From: Rhizobium sp. ACO-34A
GTDB taxonomy: Bacteria > Pseudomonadota > Alphaproteobacteria > Rhizobiales > Rhizobiaceae
Direction: 5' to 3'
DNA: 64,000 nt
NCBI GenBank assembly: GCA_002600635.1
Contig: CP021371.1
Coordinates: forward strand, 1,925,001 to 1,989,000
Below, piece by piece: positions 1 through 9,285 of the stretch. The translations under genes were made by a program, and so were the position numbers. The number at the start of each line of letters is the position of its first letter. Position 1 is the stretch's first letter. Under the pieces are notes generated by a model. That model was not told the origin of the DNA and made no database searches. It worked only from the letters and a program-made list of their open reading frames with translations.

Positions 1-419
1 TCGGCACCGAGGTCAAGCGCCGTATCATGATCGGCACCTATGTGCTGTCGGCCGGTTACTACGATGCCTATTACCTGCAGGCCCAGAAGGTCCGCACGCT
101 GATCAAGCGCGATTTCGAAATCGCCTTCCATGCCGGTGTCGACGCCATCCTGACGCCCGCAACGCCGTCTTCCGCCTTCGCTATCGGTGACAAGGAACTC
201 GCCGCAGATCCGGTCAAGATGTACCTGAACGACATTTTCACGGTGACGGTCAACATGGCTGGCCTGCCGGGGCTCTCCGTTCCGGCCGGTCTCGACAGCA
301 AGGGCCTGCCGCTCGGCCTCCAGCTCATTGGCAAGCCGTTCGAGGAAGAGACGCTGTTCAAGACCGCTCACGTCATCGAACAGGCTGCCGGCAAGTTCAC
401 CCCCGCCAAGTGGTGGTGA
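1..419 (+). CDS. gatA: Aspartyl/glutamyl-tRNA amidotransferase subunit A, C-terminal part
   Basis: This is the last ~139 codons of GatA; the gene starts before the window and the open frame runs from base 3. GatA is the amidase subunit of GatCAB. It releases ammonia from glutamine to convert misacylated Glu-tRNA(Gln) and Asp-tRNA(Asn). The visible part has the typical GatA tail: a [20 protein letters not shown] block, then TPATPSSAF and the [13 protein letters not shown] segment, with a [13 protein letters not shown] end. The catalytic Ser-cisSer-Lys residues lie upstream of the window. gatB follows 1.85 kb downstream, separated by a small gene, a GNAT gene and a convergent gene, an arrangement I know from rhizobia. 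Confidence 0.97.
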   Translation, partial: GTEVKRRIMIGTYVLSAGYYDAYYLQAQKVRTLIKRDFEIAFHAGVDAILTPATPSSAFAIGDKELAADPVKMYLNDIFTVTVNMAGLPGLSVPAGLDSKGLPLGLQLIGKPFEEETLFKTAHVIEQAAGKFTPAKWW

Positions 420-448
420 ACCCGCGCTGAAATTCGTAAAATGATTGT

Positions 449-475
449 CGCCGGTCACATCGTGGCCGGCGAAAT
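449..475 (+). terminator. Stem-loop after gatA
   Basis: A 10-bp stem (CGCCGGTCAC paired with GTGGCCGGCG, one T-G pair) with an ATC loop lies 30 bases after the gatA stop. It lacks a proper T-run, so it may be a weak terminator or only an mRNA 3'-end structure. Confidence 0.35.
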
Positions 476-637
476 CGTTTCTGCTGCCTGAAACCCGCTT
501 CTGCCGTCGGGACGAGTTGCCTTTGGCCGGAAGTCTGCGGGCGACCGGCCTTTACGAACGCAAGGCTTTCGTGATCGTCTGTGGCAGCGCCAGTTCATCG
601 AATGACAGGTGTCGTGCAGAAGGAGAGGGCAAGCGAG

Positions 638-898
638 ATGGCGAAAGATGATGTCAGCCGATTGATGGAAGCCTTCGAGCTTCTTTCCAGTGTGCGCTTT
701 GTCGTTGGACCTGAATGGTCCGCCGCCCACGAGATCTGCCAGTCCCATGAAGGCGAACGACTGTTCGACTGGGGGCATGCGATCTGCCATCGCATCGAGG
801 GCGACGACTGGAATGCCGACTACTGGTATCGCCAGTCTGGCAGAAAGCGTCTGCCATCGATTGCTGACGACTGGGCGGCGTTGAAGGCGGAGCTCTGA
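638..898 (+). CDS. Conserved hypothetical small protein (86 aa)
   Basis: The product is a soluble acidic 86-aa protein beginning MAKDDVSRLMEAFELL, with a tryptophan-rich middle (GPEWSAAHE, LFDWGHAICHRIEGDDWNADYWY). I chose the ATG at 638 because an AGGAGAGG Shine-Dalgarno sits about 10 bases upstream; two earlier in-frame ATGs (581, 602) lack one. There is no signal peptide or membrane segment. I do not recognise a characterised family. The WGHAICHRIEGDDWNADYWYR pattern is reminiscent of small uncharacterised proteobacterial proteins, but no function can be assigned. Confidence 0.7.
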   Translation: MAKDDVSRLMEAFELLSSVRFVVGPEWSAAHEICQSHEGERLFDWGHAICHRIEGDDWNADYWYRQSGRKRLPSIADDWAALKAEL

Positions 899-1285
899 GC
901 TCCCCACGAAGATTCTCCGCGCAATAGCTTCGTAATTCCAAGGATAAACAAAAAGGACGCGCTGGAAAACCGACGCGCGCCCAAAAAACTTGATGGCTTC
1001 AGAGGCCGTTAGTTCAGCGTGTAGGCTATGACCGAATCGCCCGGCGCGCGCGCCTCGAACCGAAGGCCATGGATCAGGATCCGATATTGGGCGTTTGTTT
1101 TCGCATCCGGGCGAATCGAACAACGTTGCCGCTCTCGTTTTCAGTTTCACGGGAACGGGCAGGACTGCGGTGCTGATTTATGAAATTGAAAATAAAAAGG
1201 AATTCAGTTTTCTCGGTGGGGTGCATCGCAACCTCTGGCCAAACCTTCGTGTGGGTGTTCTACTCCGGGAAACACGGGAGAAGGC
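899..1285. other. Intergenic region, no gene recognised
   Basis: About 390 bases lie between the small gene and the GNAT gene. No ORF here has a plausible start, ribosome-binding site and protein-like composition. The minus-strand ORF crossing it (455-1150) is an overlap artefact of the small gene on the other strand. The stretch just before 1286 must hold the GNAT promoter, but I cannot place it. Confidence 0.5.
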
Positions 1286-1792
1286 ATGGCAAATATTCGT
1301 ACCGCGCGACAGGAAGAGGCTGATCTGCTTGCAGATATCGGTATCCGTTCCTGGGAACAGGCGATGATCCCGGTCGGCGAGACGAGCCCGATGCTGGAAA
1401 ATGCACGTCAGGCATTCCAGAATTTCACCCATAGCCGCTGGATCACGATTTCCGTCGTGGAAAGCGGCGGCGCGGTGGCCGGATGGGCAGCCCGCGAGCA
1501 GCTTGACGAAAACATCACCGATTTCTGGATCGATCCGCAATATCAGGGGCAGGGGTTAGGCTCGGCGCTGCTCGAAGAAGTGGAGGACGAGATCCGCAAG
1601 CAGGGTTTCGAGAAGGCGTCGCTCGAAACTCATGCTCTCAATCGCGATGCTGTCGGTTTCTTCGAGAAACACGGCTATTCGGTCCATTGGCTGACCATTG
1701 CCTATAACCCGAAGCTGGATCGTGACGTCCAGACCGTTGGCATGTCCAAGCAGCTCGTAGAGCCGGCGGGCACTGGTTATGCGGAGTTCTAA
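1286..1792 (+). CDS. GNAT-family N-acetyltransferase
   Basis: This is a 168-aa acetyl-CoA-dependent acyltransferase of the GNAT fold, substrate unknown. The pyrophosphate-binding motif A is clear (WIDPQYQGQGLGSALLEEVEDE, about residues 82-103, with Q-x-x-G-x-G). It is followed by the motif B end (LETHALNRDAVGFFEKHGYS), where acetyl-CoA contacts and the late helix/strand lie. The start has a GGGAGAAGG ribosome-binding site 5 bases upstream. The stop overlaps that of the convergent DUF1294 gene by a few bases. The enzyme may modify a protein N-terminus, amino sugar or small amine; the sequence does not say which. Confidence 0.9.
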   Translation: MANIRTARQEEADLLADIGIRSWEQAMIPVGETSPMLENARQAFQNFTHSRWITISVVESGGAVAGWAAREQLDENITDFWIDPQYQGQGLGSALLEEVEDEIRKQGFEKASLETHALNRDAVGFFEKHGYSVHWLTIAYNPKLDRDVQTVGMSKQLVEPAGTGYAEF

Positions 1793-2121
1793 TGTCCCGC
1801 AAAGGAACGGAGCACGGCATTCCATGCGGCTGCTGCGCTTTCGGGAGTGATGAGGACGGCGGAAATAGCCGCGATCTGCACGACGAAGAATGTCGGCAAG
1901 GCGACGGGAAATGGCCGTTTACGCGTCTTGTGGCGGAGAAGCCTTTGGGCGATCAACGCGCCCACGCCACCACCGAACAGGGCAAGCGCAAGCAACGTGG
2001 TTTCTCTTACGCGCCATTCGCCGTTGCGGGCTGCGTCCTTGTCCAGCCAATAGACGCAGAACACCACGACATTGTAGAGCGCAGCGATGGCGACAAGCGT
2101 GAGGGTCGTTTCAGTAGCCAT
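1789..2121 (-). CDS. DUF1294 family membrane protein
   Basis: The product is a 110-aa inner-membrane protein with about three hydrophobic segments. It carries the DUF1294 signature: YWLDKDAARNGEWRVRE near residue 24, then the LALFGGGVGALIAQRLLRHKTRKRPF core, then a last membrane helix (PTFFVVQIAAISAVLI). I chose the start at 2121 (MATETTLTLV) because family members begin just before the first helix. Longer in-frame starts (2136, 2145, 2346) would add a non-conserved arginine-rich tail that overlaps gatB. The function of DUF1294 is unknown. It is convergent with the GNAT gene and the stops overlap. Confidence 0.85.
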   Translation of the reverse strand: MATETTLTLVAIAALYNVVVFCVYWLDKDAARNGEWRVRETTLLALALFGGGVGALIAQRLLRHKTRKRPFPVALPTFFVVQIAAISAVLITPESAAAAWNAVLRSFAGH

Positions 2122-2269
2122 TCGCCTATGCTGCATGAAGCGCATTAACGTTTGATGAGCTGCCTGTGGGCTTGATGTCTTGCCCTGCAAGGCCGGACAA
2201 GCCTTGCGCCACCGCCACATTTGTTCTACCTCACGGGCTTGAAAATTCCACGCATGACACGAGCATCTG

Positions 2270-3772
2270 ATGACCCTAGTTGACACGCGCACGCCCGACC
2301 CGAAACGCTTCATTCCCGGCGCCACCGGCGATTGGGAAGTGATCATCGGTATGGAGGTTCACGCGCAGGTGACGAGCAATTCGAAGCTCTTCTCCGGCGC
2401 CTCGACCACCTTCGGTAATGCGCCGAATGCCAACGTATCGCTGGTGGATGCGGCCATGCCGGGCATGCTGCCGGTCATCAACGAGGAATGCGTCAAGCAG
2501 GCGGTTCGCACCGGTCTTGGCCTCAAGGCGCAGATCAACAAGCGTTCGATCTTCGACCGCAAGAACTATTTCTATCCGGACCTGCCGCAGGGCTACCAGA
2601 TCTCCCAGTTCAAGGACCCGATCGTCGGCGAGGGCAAGATCATCATCTCGCTCGGCCCCGATCGTCAGGGCCAGTTCGAGGATATCGAGATCGGCATCGA
2701 GCGCTTGCATCTCGAACAGGACGCCGGCAAGTCGATGCACGACCAGCACCCGACCATGTCCTATGTCGACCTGAACCGTTCGGGCGTGGCGCTGATGGAA
2801 ATCGTTTCCAAGCCGGACATGCGCTCGTCCGACGAGGCCAAGGCCTACATGACCAAGCTGCGCTCCATCGTGCGCTATCTCGGCACCTGCGACGGCAACA
2901 TGGACGAAGGCTCCATGCGCGCTGACGTCAACGTTTCCGTGCGCAAGCCGGGCGGCGAGTTCGGAACCCGTTGCGAGATCAAGAACGTCAACTCCATCCG
3001 CTTCATCGGCCAGGCGATCGAATACGAAGCTCGCCGCCAGATCGGTATTATTGAAGATGGTGGCGTAATCGATCAGGAAACGCGCCTTTTCGACCCGAAC
3101 AAGGGCGAGACCCGCTCCATGCGCTCCAAGGAAGACGCGCATGACTATCGCTACTTCCCTGATCCAGACCTGCTGCCGCTGGAATTCGACGATGCCTTCA
3201 TCGAGGAACTGAAGAAGGACCTGCCGGAACTGCCGGATGACAAGAAGGCGCGTTTCGTCCGTGATCTCGGCCTGTCGATCTACGACGCCTCCGTTCTGGT
3301 GTCGGAGAAGGCAATTGCCGACTACTTCGAGGAAGTCGCTGCCGGTCGCGATGGCAAGATCACCGCTAACTGGGTCATCAACGATCTGCTTGGCGCGCTC
3401 AACCGCACCGGCAAGAGTATCGAGGAAACGCCGGTTTCTCCGGCCCAGCTCGGCGCGATCATCGACCTCATCAAGGCCGAAACCATTTCGGGCAAGATCG
3501 CCAAGGATCTGTTCGAGATCGTTCTGGCGGAAGGTGGCGACCCGGCCGAGATCGTGGAAGCCCGCGGCATGAAACAGGTGACCGATACCGGCGCCATCGA
3601 AAAGGCTGTCGACGAGATCATTGCAGCCAACCCGGATCAGGTCGAGAAGGTCAAGGCCAAGCCCACGCTTGCCGGCTGGTTCGTCGGTCAGGTGATGAAG
3701 GCGACGGGCGGAAAGGCCAACCCGCAAGCCGTGCAGGCGCTGGTCAAGGCCAAGTTGGGCATCGAGGAGTAA
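2270..3772 (+). CDS. gatB: Aspartyl/glutamyl-tRNA amidotransferase subunit B
   Basis: GatB (500 aa, full length) is the kinase and tRNA-binding subunit of GatCAB. It phosphorylates the side chain of Glu-tRNA(Gln) or Asp-tRNA(Asn) and then amidates it with ammonia channelled from GatA. Hallmarks are IGMEVHAQV near residue 25, [17 protein letters not shown] near residue 100, [30 protein letters not shown] and [22 protein letters not shown]-terminal YqeY-like helical region (about 400-500) ends with the G-K-A-N-P tail. It starts divergently from the DUF1294 gene. A GNAT gene follows after 4 bases and is probably co-transcribed. Confidence 0.99.
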   Translation: MTLVDTRTPDPKRFIPGATGDWEVIIGMEVHAQVTSNSKLFSGASTTFGNAPNANVSLVDAAMPGMLPVINEECVKQAVRTGLGLKAQINKRSIFDRKNYFYPDLPQGYQISQFKDPIVGEGKIIISLGPDRQGQFEDIEIGIERLHLEQDAGKSMHDQHPTMSYVDLNRSGVALMEIVSKPDMRSSDEAKAYMTKLRSIVRYLGTCDGNMDEGSMRADVNVSVRKPGGEFGTRCEIKNVNSIRFIGQAIEYEARRQIGIIEDGGVIDQETRLFDPNKGETRSMRSKEDAHDYRYFPDPDLLPLEFDDAFIEELKKDLPELPDDKKARFVRDLGLSIYDASVLVSEKAIADYFEEVAAGRDGKITANWVINDLLGALNRTGKSIEETPVSPAQLGAIIDLIKAETISGKIAKDLFEIVLAEGGDPAEIVEARGMKQVTDTGAIEKAVDEIIAANPDQVEKVKAKPTLAGWFVGQVMKATGGKANPQAVQALVKAKLGIEE

Positions 3773-3776
3773 TCCC

Positions 3777-4277
3777 TTGTATTTCGTTCGCACCGCGAGC
3801 GAGCGTGACGTCGGGCAGGTGAGGACCCTGCTCGACGAAACCTTTCACGCGACCTACGATCCGTTTTACGGAGCAGACAAGGTGCGCCAGATGGTCGATG
3901 GATGGCATTCGGCGAACGCCATCAAGGCCCGCATCGGAAAGCGTGGCGCCGAGTTTCTCGTCGCCGACAGCGGGCGGGATATCGGTGGTCTCGGTTATGC
4001 CGCCATGTATCCCAAGATGGCGAAGACGGTGATGCTGCATCAGCTCTATGTCCGGCCGTCCTGCCAGAACGAAGGGATCGGCCGTGACATCTTCGCGGAG
4101 CTGGAGACCTGTTTTCCGGATGCCGAGATCATGCGGGTCGAGGTGGCGCTGCCGAATGTCCGAGCCATGTCCTTCTATGAACGTCTCGGCTTCACCGAGG
4201 TCGACCGTATGGAGGAATGGGGCGCACCGAATTCCGGCCTGCCGGCGATCATCATGGAAAAGCGGCTGGAATTCTGA
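3777..4277 (+). CDS. GNAT-family N-acetyltransferase
   Basis: This 166-aa GNAT protein starts at a TTG codon four bases after the gatB stop. The ribosome-binding site GAGGAG lies inside the gatB stop region (3764-3769), so translational coupling to gatB is likely. Motif A reads LHQLYVRPSCQNEGIGRDIFAELE (Q/N-x-x-G-I-G), and the later ALPNVRAMSFYERLGFTEVDR block is typical of the fold. The substrate is unknown. The same gatB-GNAT pairing occurs in other rhizobia as far as I recall, which suggests a stable neighbour rather than a transferred gene. Confidence 0.88.
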   Translation: MYFVRTASERDVGQVRTLLDETFHATYDPFYGADKVRQMVDGWHSANAIKARIGKRGAEFLVADSGRDIGGLGYAAMYPKMAKTVMLHQLYVRPSCQNEGIGRDIFAELETCFPDAEIMRVEVALPNVRAMSFYERLGFTEVDRMEEWGAPNSGLPAIIMEKRLEF

Positions 4278-4405
4278 GCCGCAATCGCCTCGCTATCTGC
4301 GCCGTTTGGCATGTACGAAATTCCCGTGCAAAATCTGCCGCCGTCACACAACCGTCCTGCACTGCTCTGTAGCTTCCGCTGAAAACGGACGGGAAGGGAT
4401 GAGGC

Positions 4406-4873
4406 ATGCAGGGATCGGATATCGTCATCAGGGAAGCACTGAGAGAGGATGTGGTGGCCATCGCAGCCATTCTGGCGGGTGACACCGTCGGTGGCCATGG
4501 GGACACCACGGAGCCGGCAGCACTTCCGGGCTATCTCGCCGCCTTCGACCGCATCGCCGCATCTCCCAATGAAACGCTCTATGTCGCCGAGCGGGGTGGC
4601 GAGGTCGTCGCCACCTGCCAGACCCTCGTCACGACGACACTTTCCGGCCGGGGCGGTTCCTCGATGATTGTCGAAACCGTCTTCACTCACCCGGACTGCC
4701 GCGGGCAAGGCATCGGTGCGACGATGATCCGGCATTGCATTGAAGAGGCGAAAACACAGGGCATGCGAGCGGTGCAACTGACCTCCAATGCAGCGCGCAA
4801 GGATGCCCATCGTTTCTATGAGAAGCTCGGTTTTGCCCAGAGTCACCTTGGCTTCAAGTTGAAGCTGAAATGA
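4406..4873 (+). CDS. GNAT-family N-acetyltransferase
   Basis: This is a 155-aa GNAT enzyme, the third in this region. Motif A (VFTHPDCRGQGIGATMIRHCIEEA) has the canonical R-G-x-G-I-G. Motif B is AARKDAHRFYEKLGFAQSHLGFK, a pattern common in rhizobial single-domain acetyltransferases of unknown substrate. The start ATG is preceded by a GGGAAGGGATGAGG purine tract. The gene stands alone; the 128-base gap before it and the 107-base gap after it separate it from its neighbours. Confidence 0.88.
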   Translation: MQGSDIVIREALREDVVAIAAILAGDTVGGHGDTTEPAALPGYLAAFDRIAASPNETLYVAERGGEVVATCQTLVTTTLSGRGGSSMIVETVFTHPDCRGQGIGATMIRHCIEEAKTQGMRAVQLTSNAARKDAHRFYEKLGFAQSHLGFKLKLK

Positions 4874-4980
4874 CCTCCGGCGCGGCGCGAATCACTAGAC
4901 AACGGCGCTGCAAGGCTGCATAAGCGGAAGACGTTTTTAGCAAGTGCCTTGCCTCGTCGGCAAAGCCCAAGGACCAAGAC

Positions 4981-5379
4981 ATGAAGCAGCTTCTTTTGCA
5001 GGTTTTCACCTGGTGGAACGGCCAGACCATGGGAACGCGGTTCTTCACCTGGCGCAATGGCAAGCGCGTCGGCGAAGACGAAATGGGCAATGTCTATTAT
5101 GAGGGCGGCACCACCTCTTTCGGCCTTCCGCGCCGCTGGGTGATCTACAAGGGCTACGCCGACGCTTCCAAGATCCCGACCGGCTGGCACGGCTGGATGC
5201 ATTACCGCACCGACGTTCCGCCGAGCAAGGAAGACTACAAGGCCCGTGAATGGCAGAAGCCGCATCGCGAAAACCAGACCGGTACCGCGCTTGCTTATCG
5301 TCCCCCGGGCTCTCTTGCTGTTCCTGGCGAACGTCCGCGGGTCACTGGCGACTACGACGCCTGGACCCCCGGCAACTGA
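4981..5379 (+). CDS. NADH:ubiquinone oxidoreductase 17.2-kDa accessory subunit (NDUFA12 family)
   Basis: The 132-aa protein matches the B17.2/NDUFA12 accessory subunit of respiratory complex I, which alphaproteobacteria share with mitochondria. Typical blocks are TWWNGQTMGTRFFTWRNGKRVGEDEMGNVYYEG near the start, then RRWVIYKGYADASKIPTGWHGWMHY, then the PHRENQTGTALAYRPPGSL stretch and a DYDAWTPG end. It binds the matrix/cytoplasmic arm side of the complex and is not itself redox active. Its gene lies away from the nuo operon, as usual in rhizobia. A terminator follows directly. Confidence 0.97.
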   Translation: MKQLLLQVFTWWNGQTMGTRFFTWRNGKRVGEDEMGNVYYEGGTTSFGLPRRWVIYKGYADASKIPTGWHGWMHYRTDVPPSKEDYKAREWQKPHRENQTGTALAYRPPGSLAVPGERPRVTGDYDAWTPGN

Positions 5380-5406
5380 CACCCGATTTGGCCACAATTG
5401 GACTAT

Positions 5407-5433
5407 AGGGCCAAGGTTACGCGGCCCTTTTTC
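5407..5433 (+). terminator. Rho-independent terminator after the NDUFA12 gene
   Basis: An AGGGCC/GGCCCT stem with a 10-base loop is followed by TTTTTCTTT. Confidence 0.75.
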
Positions 5434-5474
5434 TTTATGGGTCGTCGGAAAACACAAGCGGGAGAATGGCGGAT

Positions 5475-5912
5475 ATGAAGCGTTCCGGGTTGGGCTCGGC
5501 CACTGGTATCGTCTGTGCAGCGGTCATGGCTGTCGGTATCGTTGCTCTGGTCGGAAACGAGCCTGCAAAGGCGGCCCGCATCTCCAATCCCGTGGCTGAA
5601 TTCGCCGGTATCGACAAGATCACCGGTCGTATCACGTCTTTCGACGTCTATATCGACGAGACCGTCCAGTTCGGCGCGCTGCAGGTGACGCCGAAGGTCT
5701 GCTACTCGCGCGACGAGACCGAAGCGCAGAAGGTCGATGGTTTCGTCGAGGTCGACGAAATCACGCTCGACCGCAAGATTCGCCGAATCTTTTCCGGCTG
5801 GATGTTTGCCGACAGTCCGGCGCTCAACGCCGTCGAACACGCGATCTATGACGTCTGGTTGACAGGCTGCAAGCAGGCCTCCGACGTTCCCGCGCCGGCA
5901 AAGACCAACTAA
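5475..5912 (+). CDS. DUF2155 domain-containing exported protein
   Basis: This is a 145-aa protein with an N-terminal signal or anchor segment (GIVCAAVMAVGIVALVG) followed by the DUF2155 domain. The domain shows ITGRITSFDVYIDETVQFGALQVTPKVCYSR, EVDEITLDRKIRRIFSGWMFADSPALNAVEHAIYDVWLTGCK. The two cysteines (in KVCYSR and TGCK) are conserved in the family and could form a disulfide in the periplasm. The function is unknown. I prefer the ATG at 5475 over the one at 5466 because GGGAG (5460-5464) is then at a normal distance. It lies directly after the complex I accessory gene, a neighbourhood seen in rhizobia. Confidence 0.9.
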   Translation: MKRSGLGSATGIVCAAVMAVGIVALVGNEPAKAARISNPVAEFAGIDKITGRITSFDVYIDETVQFGALQVTPKVCYSRDETEAQKVDGFVEVDEITLDRKIRRIFSGWMFADSPALNAVEHAIYDVWLTGCKQASDVPAPAKTN

Positions 5913-6017
5913 TTCAGATAGTTTGCCAAAACATACCGGCTTGATCGCCAGCAGGTCTCGGCTCTGTTGACATTTGCTTCGGATTTGAACAAATGGAGAA
6001 CGAATAGGAGTTCCCAT

Positions 6018-6257
6018 ATGTCGCTGTCCGAGAAGTTCATCGTATTGCCATTCAAGAAAAATCGCGGAAATCTGGTCCCGGGCGAGATGCGTCAGGCTTC
6101 GAATGCCGCTTCCGCCGAGAAGATCGCGGCGGCCATGGCTGAGCACCATATCGGGGTTGCCGCTTATTCGGTTCAGGTGGATGAGGAGTCCGGAGACATG
6201 ACCAGTCCGCGCGTGCTCGTCCAGTTCGGAGAAACGGCAGATCTCAACGCTGCATAG
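6018..6257 (+). CDS. Conserved hypothetical small protein (79 aa)
   Basis: The product is a 79-aa soluble protein beginning MSLSEKFIVLPFKKNRGNLVPGEMRQASNAASAEKIAAAMAEHHIGVAAYSVQVDEESGDMTSPRVLVQFGETADL, given here only by its features. It has a basic N-terminal strand, an alanine-rich helix and a beta-strand end. The ATG at 6018 has TAGGAG seven bases upstream, so I prefer it to the in-frame ATG at 5967. I do not recognise a named domain; the length and strand-helix-strand pattern suit a small regulatory or binding protein. It converges on aat. Confidence 0.6.
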   Translation: MSLSEKFIVLPFKKNRGNLVPGEMRQASNAASAEKIAAAMAEHHIGVAAYSVQVDEESGDMTSPRVLVQFGETADLNAA

Positions 6258-6311
6258 CCACGACATTGGCTTTTGTCTGCAGATGGGTGGCTAGGCGTTG
6301 AGGCTCGCCTC

Positions 6312-6926
6312 TCAAAAAGGCAAGGTGTCCGACTGCATCGCCTTGTCCAGGAGCTTCAGATAGCCTTCCTTGGGGATATCGATTGCGCCGAAGGTTTTCA
6401 GGTGCTCGGTGGTGAACTGGGTATCGAGCAGGGTGAAGCCACGCGCCTTCAGGCGCTCGACCAGATGAACCAGGCAGATCTTTGAAGCATTGGTCCGTCG
6501 GGAGAACATGCTTTCGCCGAAGAAGGCTGACCCCAGCGAAACGCCGTAGAGTCCCCCGACCAGTTCATCCCCTTCCCAGGCTTCCACCGAATGCGCATGG
6601 CCGAGGTGGTGAAGCGCGCCGTAGAGATCGCGGATCGTTTCGTTGATCCATGTACTGGGGCGGTTTTCGACTTCCTCGGCGCATTTGGAAATCACTGCGT
6701 CGAACGCAGTGTCGAAGCGGATATCGAAGGGCTTCTGCCGGATAGCCTTGGCGAGGCTCTTGGAAACATGGAATTGGTCGAGCGGCAGGATGCCGCGCAG
6801 TTCAGGCTCGACCCAGAATATCTCGGGGTCGTCGGCCGCATCCGACATGGGGAAGAGGCCTATGGAATAGGCGCGCAACAGGAGTTCGGGTGTGATCCTC
6901 TGATCCCTGCTGCGGCGCCCTGCCAT
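6312..6926 (-). CDS. aat: Leucyl/phenylalanyl-tRNA--protein transferase
   Basis: Aat (204 aa) attaches Leu or Phe from aminoacyl-tRNA to proteins with N-terminal Arg or Lys, creating N-degrons for ClpS/ClpAP in the cytoplasm. Family marks are [15 protein letters not shown], a [12 protein letters not shown] block, [32 protein letters not shown], and the [21 protein letters not shown] end, which includes the GESMFSR substrate-pocket motif. The length is normal for alphaproteobacterial Aat, which lacks the N-terminal extension of the E. coli protein. It is the last gene of the aroQ-accB-accC-aat run, 12 bases after accC. Confidence 0.97.
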   Translation of the reverse strand: MAGRRSRDQRITPELLLRAYSIGLFPMSDAADDPEIFWVEPELRGILPLDQFHVSKSLAKAIRQKPFDIRFDTAFDAVISKCAEEVENRPSTWINETIRDLYGALHHLGHAHSVEAWEGDELVGGLYGVSLGSAFFGESMFSRRTNASKICLVHLVERLKARGFTLLDTQFTTEHLKTFGAIDIPKEGYLKLLDKAMQSDTLPF

Positions 6927-6938
6927 TCTTCATTCACC

Positions 6939-8288
6939 TCATGCGGAGGTTCTGGCCAGATAATTTTCCAGCCAGTGGATGTCGTAGTCGCCGTTCGCGA
7001 TGTCCTGGTTTGTAACCAGTTCCTGGAACAGCGGCAGTGTGGTCTTGATGCCGTCCACGACGAACTCGTCGAGCACGCGACGCAGGCGCATCATGCACTC
7101 GACGCGGGTGCGTCCATGCACGATCAGCTTGCCGATCAGGCTGTCGTAGTAGGGCGGGATCTTGTAACCGGCATAGGCACCCGAATCGACGCGAACGCCG
7201 AGGCCGCCCGGAGCGTGGAAATGCGTGATCGTGCCCGGCGAGGGGACGAAGGTGCGCGGATCCTCGGCATTGATGCGGCACTCGATCGCGTGGCCATGGA
7301 AGGTGATCTCGTCCTGCGTGACCGACAGGCCGGCGCCGGAAGCGACGCGGATCTGTTCATGCACGAGGTCGATACCGGTGATGGCTTCGGTGATCGGGTG
7401 TTCCACCTGCAGGCGGGTGTTCATTTCAATGAAATAGAACTCGCCGTTTTCGTAGAGGAACTCGATCGTGCCGGCACCCCGGTACTTCATCTTCTTCATG
7501 GCGTCGGCGCAGATCTGGCCGATCCGCATGCGCTGCTCGACGTTGAGGGCGGGGGAGTTGGCCTCTTCCCAGACCTTCTGGTGGCGGCGCTGCAGCGAGC
7601 AGTCGCGTTCACCGAGATGGATCGCATTGCCTGCACCGTCGCCGACCACCTGCACTTCGATATGCCGCGGCTTGCCGAGGTACTTTTCCATGTAGACGGC
7701 CGGGTTGCCGAAAGCGGCAGCCGCTTCGGTCCGGGCGGTGTTGAAGGCTTCCTCCAGATCGGCTTCGGTCTTGGCGACCTTCATGCCACGACCACCGCCA
7801 CCGGCGGTTGCCTTGATGAGAACCGGGAAGCCGATCTGGCGCGCCGTTTCCATCAGGTTTTCGGGGGTGACCTCGCCATCGGAGCCAGGAACGACCGGAA
7901 TACCGAGTTCGACAGCCGTCTGCTTGGCGGTGATCTTGTCACCCATCAGGCGGATATGCTCGGCGGTCGGTCCGATGAAGGTGATGCCGTGGGCTTCCAG
8001 AATGTCGGCGAACTTTGCGTTCTCCGACAGGAAGCCGTAGCCCGGATGCACGGCATCTGCGCCGGTGATCTCGCAGGCGGCAACGATCTGATGGATGTTC
8101 AGATAGCTGTCGCGCGACGGCGGCGGGCCGATGCACACGCTCTCGTCAGCCAGACGGACATGCATCGCATCGGCGTCGGCCGTGGAGTGAACGGCAACGG
8201 TGGCGATGCCGAGTTCCTTGCAGGCGCGCTGGACGCGCAGCGCGATCTCGCCGCGATTGGCTATAAGGATCTTGGAGATGGTGCTCAT
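6939..8288 (-). CDS. accC: Acetyl-CoA carboxylase, biotin carboxylase subunit
   Basis: AccC (449 aa) carboxylates the biotin of AccB using ATP and bicarbonate, the first half of malonyl-CoA synthesis for fatty acids. ATP-grasp features are visible: [13 protein letters not shown] at the start, [12 protein letters not shown] near residue 160, [19 protein letters not shown] and [12 protein letters not shown] with the catalytic Glu and Arg. I took the ATG at 8288; the longer frame to 8321 would run over the accB stop. It begins 4 bases after accB and is co-transcribed with it. Confidence 0.98.
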   Translation of the reverse strand: MSTISKILIANRGEIALRVQRACKELGIATVAVHSTADADAMHVRLADESVCIGPPPSRDSYLNIHQIVAACEITGADAVHPGYGFLSENAKFADILEAHGITFIGPTAEHIRLMGDKITAKQTAVELGIPVVPGSDGEVTPENLMETARQIGFPVLIKATAGGGGRGMKVAKTEADLEEAFNTARTEAAAAFGNPAVYMEKYLGKPRHIEVQVVGDGAGNAIHLGERDCSLQRRHQKVWEEANSPALNVEQRMRIGQICADAMKKMKYRGAGTIEFLYENGEFYFIEMNTRLQVEHPITEAITGIDLVHEQIRVASGAGLSVTQDEITFHGHAIECRINAEDPRTFVPSPGTITHFHAPGGLGVRVDSGAYAGYKIPPYYDSLIGKLIVHGRTRVECMMRLRRVLDEFVVDGIKTTLPLFQELVTNQDIANGDYDIHWLENYLARTSA

Positions 8289-8292
8289 CGGC

Positions 8293-8763
8293 TTACTCGA
8301 CGATGACCAGCGGCTCGCCATATTCGACCGGGCGTCCGTCTTCCACGAGGATCTCGACGACCTTGCCGGCGCGCGGTGCCGGGATCTGGTTCATGGTCTT
8401 CATGGCTTCGATGATCAGGAGGGTCTGGCCTTCCTTCACGGTGGAGCCAACTTCGATGAAGGGGCGGGCGCCAGGCGCCGGGGCGAGGTAGGCAGTGCCG
8501 ACCATCGGAGCCGCAACGGCGTTGGCAAGATTGCGGCTCGGCTCGGCGGCGACGGCCGGTGCTGCTGCAACGGGCGCTGCAGCCGGAGCCGCGACCTGGT
8601 AGGCCGGCATCTGCGGCATTGCCATCATCTGCGGTGCAGCCCGCGAAACGCGGATGCGCAGATCTTCCTGCTCGACTTCGATCTCGCTGAGATCCGTCTC
8701 GTTGAGGATGTTGGCCAGATCACGGATCAGAGCCTGATCGATTCCCGATTTCTTTTCAGCCAT
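8293..8763 (-). CDS. accB: Biotin carboxyl carrier protein of acetyl-CoA carboxylase
   Basis: AccB (156 aa) carries the biotin that shuttles CO2 between AccC and AccAD. The N-terminal helix region (residues 1-45) leads to an Ala/Pro-rich flexible linker (about 50-75) and a C-terminal lipoyl-like beta-barrel. The biotinylated lysine is K122 in EAMKTMN, and the thumb region is seen around [13 protein letters not shown]. The gene lies 22 bases after aroQ and 4 bases before accC, a standard alphaproteobacterial aroQ-accB-accC operon. Confidence 0.98.
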   Translation of the reverse strand: MAEKKSGIDQALIRDLANILNETDLSEIEVEQEDLRIRVSRAAPQMMAMPQMPAYQVAAPAAAPVAAAPAVAAEPSRNLANAVAAPMVGTAYLAPAPGARPFIEVGSTVKEGQTLLIIEAMKTMNQIPAPRAGKVVEILVEDGRPVEYGEPLVIVE

Positions 8764-8785
8764 GGAATGGGGTCCTGTATTCTTG

Positions 8786-9223
8786 TTATTGCGTGATGTT
8801 CTTCAGCGCGTGCAGCGCCAGGATGTAGCTATGAGGGCCGAAGCCGCAGATCATGCCTTTCGCGGCGGGCGCTATCATCGATTTATGGCGAAATTCCTCG
8901 CGCGCATGGATGTTGGAGATATGCACCTCCACCACCGGTATCGAAATGGCCCGGATCGCATCATGCAGCGCGATCGATGTGTGGCCGTAGGCACCGGGAT
9001 TGATCGCGATGCCTGCGGCCTTGTCTCCTGCTTCGTGAAGCCAGTCGACGAGCACGCCTTCATGGTTCGATTGGCGGAAATCGACGGAAAAACCAAGTTC
9101 GCTACCGACCGTTTTGCAGTCCGTCTCGATATCGGCGAGCGTCTTGCCGCCGTAAATCCCGGGCTCCCGTTTGCCGAGGGCATTGAGATTGGGGCCGTTC
9201 AGGACGTAAATGATCTTGCTCAT
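8786..9223 (-). CDS. aroQ: 3-dehydroquinate dehydratase, type II
   Basis: AroQ (145 aa) dehydrates 3-dehydroquinate to 3-dehydroshikimate in the shikimate pathway as a dodecamer. Seen motifs are VLNGPNLNALGKREPGIYG (catalytic Tyr in the mobile loop), QSNHEGVLVDWLHEA, INPGAYGHTSIALHDAI, EVHISNIHAREEFRHKS (catalytic His) and GFGPHSYILAL. It is the first gene of a tight operon with accB, accC and aat. A RIME1-like repeat sits upstream, between it and the dsbA-like gene, so it may have its own promoter there. Confidence 0.98.
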   Translation of the reverse strand: MSKIIYVLNGPNLNALGKREPGIYGGKTLADIETDCKTVGSELGFSVDFRQSNHEGVLVDWLHEAGDKAAGIAINPGAYGHTSIALHDAIRAISIPVVEVHISNIHAREEFRHKSMIAPAAKGMICGFGPHSYILALHALKNITQ

Positions 9224-9285
9224 ATGCGGTTCCGTCGACTTTCAACCGCCTCCTATAGACTGGCAGGCCGGCAAGGGAAAGCCCC

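Noticed and set aside
6591..8306. 571-aa plus-strand frame opposite aat and accC
   Set aside because: Mirror of two well-identified genes on the other strand.
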